Below, piece by piece: positions 63,086-64,000 of a DNA stretch of 64,000 bases. This DNA is from Mucilaginibacter aquatilis (GTDB lineage: Bacteria > Bacteroidota > Bacteroidia > Sphingobacteriales > Sphingobacteriaceae). A model generated the notes under the pieces. That model saw only the letters and a list, made by a program, of their open reading frames with translations. It was not told the DNA's origin and ran no database searches. Where the stretch lies: contig NZ_WQLA01000007.1 in assembly GCF_009755275.1 (NCBI RefSeq), positions 248,001-312,000 on the forward strand, in the 5' to 3' direction. Position numbers and translations under genes: made by a program. Numbering within the stretch: position 1 is the first letter of the stretch; every line of letters begins with the position of its first letter.

Positions 63086-64000
63086 ATGGAACAACCCTCA
63101 TCACAAACAAAATTAAAGAGTGAATTAGGCCTGCTTGATGGTACTATGCTGGTAGCCGGATCGATGATTGGCTCGGGTATTTTTATTGTGAGTGCCGACA
63201 TTATACGCAACGTTGGCTCATCGGGGTGGTTAATTGCCGTTTGGCTCATTACCGGGTTTATGACCCTTACCGCAGCGGTAAGCTATGGCGAGTTGAGTGC
63301 CATGTTTCCAAAAGCCGGCGGGCAGTATGTTTACTTGAAAGAAGCTTACAATAAGTTTGTAGCTTTTTTATACGGCTGGAGCTTTTTTGCCGTAATACAA
63401 ACGGGTACCATTGCGGCAGTTGGGGTGGCGTTTTCAAAATTTGCAGCATACCTTATTCCGGCTGTAAGCGAAGAAAATATTTTGTTAAGCATTCCTTTTG
63501 GCGGCATGTTCACCTTAACCATAAGCGCCGCGCAGGTGGTATCAATACTCATCATTATTCTGCTTACTTATATTAATACCAAGGGTGTTAAAGGCGGCAA
63601 ACTTATACAAACCACATTTACGTTAACCAAGCTTATCAGCTTGTTTGGTTTAATTGCTTTCGGCTTTATTATGCTCAAAGGCGATGTTTGGACAGCTAAC
63701 TGGACTAACGCCTGGGATATGCGCGGGCTGGCAAAAGATGGTAGCTTAACGTCATACACCATGGCTGCCGCTTTGGGTGCTATTGCTGCGTCAATGGTGG
63801 GCTCCATTTTCAGCAGCGATGCCTGGAACAATGTAACCTTTATTGCCGGCGAAATGAAAAACCCGCAACGCAACATAGGTCTGAGCTTGTTTTTGGGCAC
63901 CTTAATAGTTACGGTTATTTATGTTTCAGCTAACGTTATGTATACCGCTGTACTACCATTAAATGAAATTGCCTCGGCCGAAAAAGACCGCGTGGCTGTA
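63086..64000 (+). CDS. Amino-acid permease (APC family), 3' end outside the window
   Basis: The first 305 codons of an APC-superfamily permease. ATG 63086 gives MEQPSSQTKLKSELGLLDG, followed by the signature MLVAGSMIGSGIFIVSAD of the LAT/SteT-type exchangers in the first helix and about eight more hydrophobic helices before the window ends. GELSAMFPKAGGQYVYLKEAY is the conserved helix 2-3 loop. Substrate unknown; the frame is still open at 64000. Confidence 0.9.
   Translation, partial: MEQPSSQTKLKSELGLLDGTMLVAGSMIGSGIFIVSADIIRNVGSSGWLIAVWLITGFMTLTAAVSYGELSAMFPKAGGQYVYLKEAYNKFVAFLYGWSFFAVIQTGTIAAVGVAFSKFAAYLIPAVSEENILLSIPFGGMFTLTISAAQVVSILIIILLTYINTKGVKGGKLIQTTFTLTKLISLFGLIAFGFIMLKGDVWTANWTNAWDMRGLAKDGSLTSYTMAAALGAIAASMVGSIFSSDAWNNVTFIAGEMKNPQRNIGLSLFLGTLIVTVIYVSANVMYTAVLPLNEIASAEKDRVAV

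Overview
The window looks like chromosome of a Bacteroidota member of the Sphingobacteriaceae, probably close to Mucilaginibacter or Pedobacter. Evidence: two SusC/SusD outer-membrane pairs, one with a FecR/ECF-sigma cascade; -7 promoter elements of the TAnnTTTG type; few Shine-Dalgarno sites; families largely confined to this phylum (DUF3276, DUF2490); and moderately AT-rich DNA. No plasmid, prophage, insertion sequence or CRISPR array is visible. The genus is an inference.

Layout. 1-7.9 kb: end of an SDR oxidoreductase gene, an alpha/beta hydrolase, tRNA-Phe, manA, eukaryote-type NADP isocitrate dehydrogenase and several small envelope or hypothetical genes. 8-21.3 kb: dnaX, a protein with a J-like HPD motif, rpsF-rpsR-rplI, mtgA, an ABC exporter pair, enolase, a lone receiver protein, thymidine kinase and a long disordered protein. 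21.5-29 kb: a complete assimilatory sulfate-reduction operon: siroheme sulfite reductase, cobA, a siroheme dehydrogenase fused to a TSUP transporter, cysH, cysD and cysN. 29-43.5 kb: SusCD pair 1, a HipA-like kinase/DUF3037 pair, a MOSC protein, and SusCD pair 2 with fecR and an ECF sigma factor. 43.8-64 kb: LigD without a phosphoesterase domain, a MacB/FtsX-type permease, an esterase, tRNA-Arg, an M16 peptidase, ychF, mgtE, DUF3276, a metallophosphoesterase, a HAD hydrolase, another hydrolase, a TSUP/DUF1634 pair and the start of an APC permease gene.

Main discovery. Between the terminator at 21.3 kb and the sulfite reductase gene lies an unannotated 21-codon ORF (21517-21582). It carries six cysteine codons within eight (residues 10-17). 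A strong intrinsic terminator follows (21626-21662), then the first operon gene 14 nt later. The segment that starts at the ORF's stop codon (21581-21596) can pair with 21620-21635, which contains the terminator's left arm, to form a competing antiterminator. This is the geometry of a ribosome-mediated attenuator. It predicts that Cys-tRNA shortage stalls ribosomes on the Cys codons and switches on the operon that supplies sulfide for cysteine. A perfect -7 element ends only 8 nt before the ORF's ATG, so translation may be nearly leaderless.

Second discovery. The dnaX coding strand has a run of nine A residues at codons 385-388, just after the clamp-loader core. Either a gain or a loss of one A leads to a stop within a few codons. 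This is what a tau/gamma slippage site would look like.

Other points of note are the siroheme-dehydrogenase/TSUP fusion, the HEPN-like tail on sulfite reductase, REP-like palindromes (one between cysD and cysN, one apparently domesticated inside dnaX), the HipA-like/DUF3037 couple and a possible S6:S18 autoregulatory leader.
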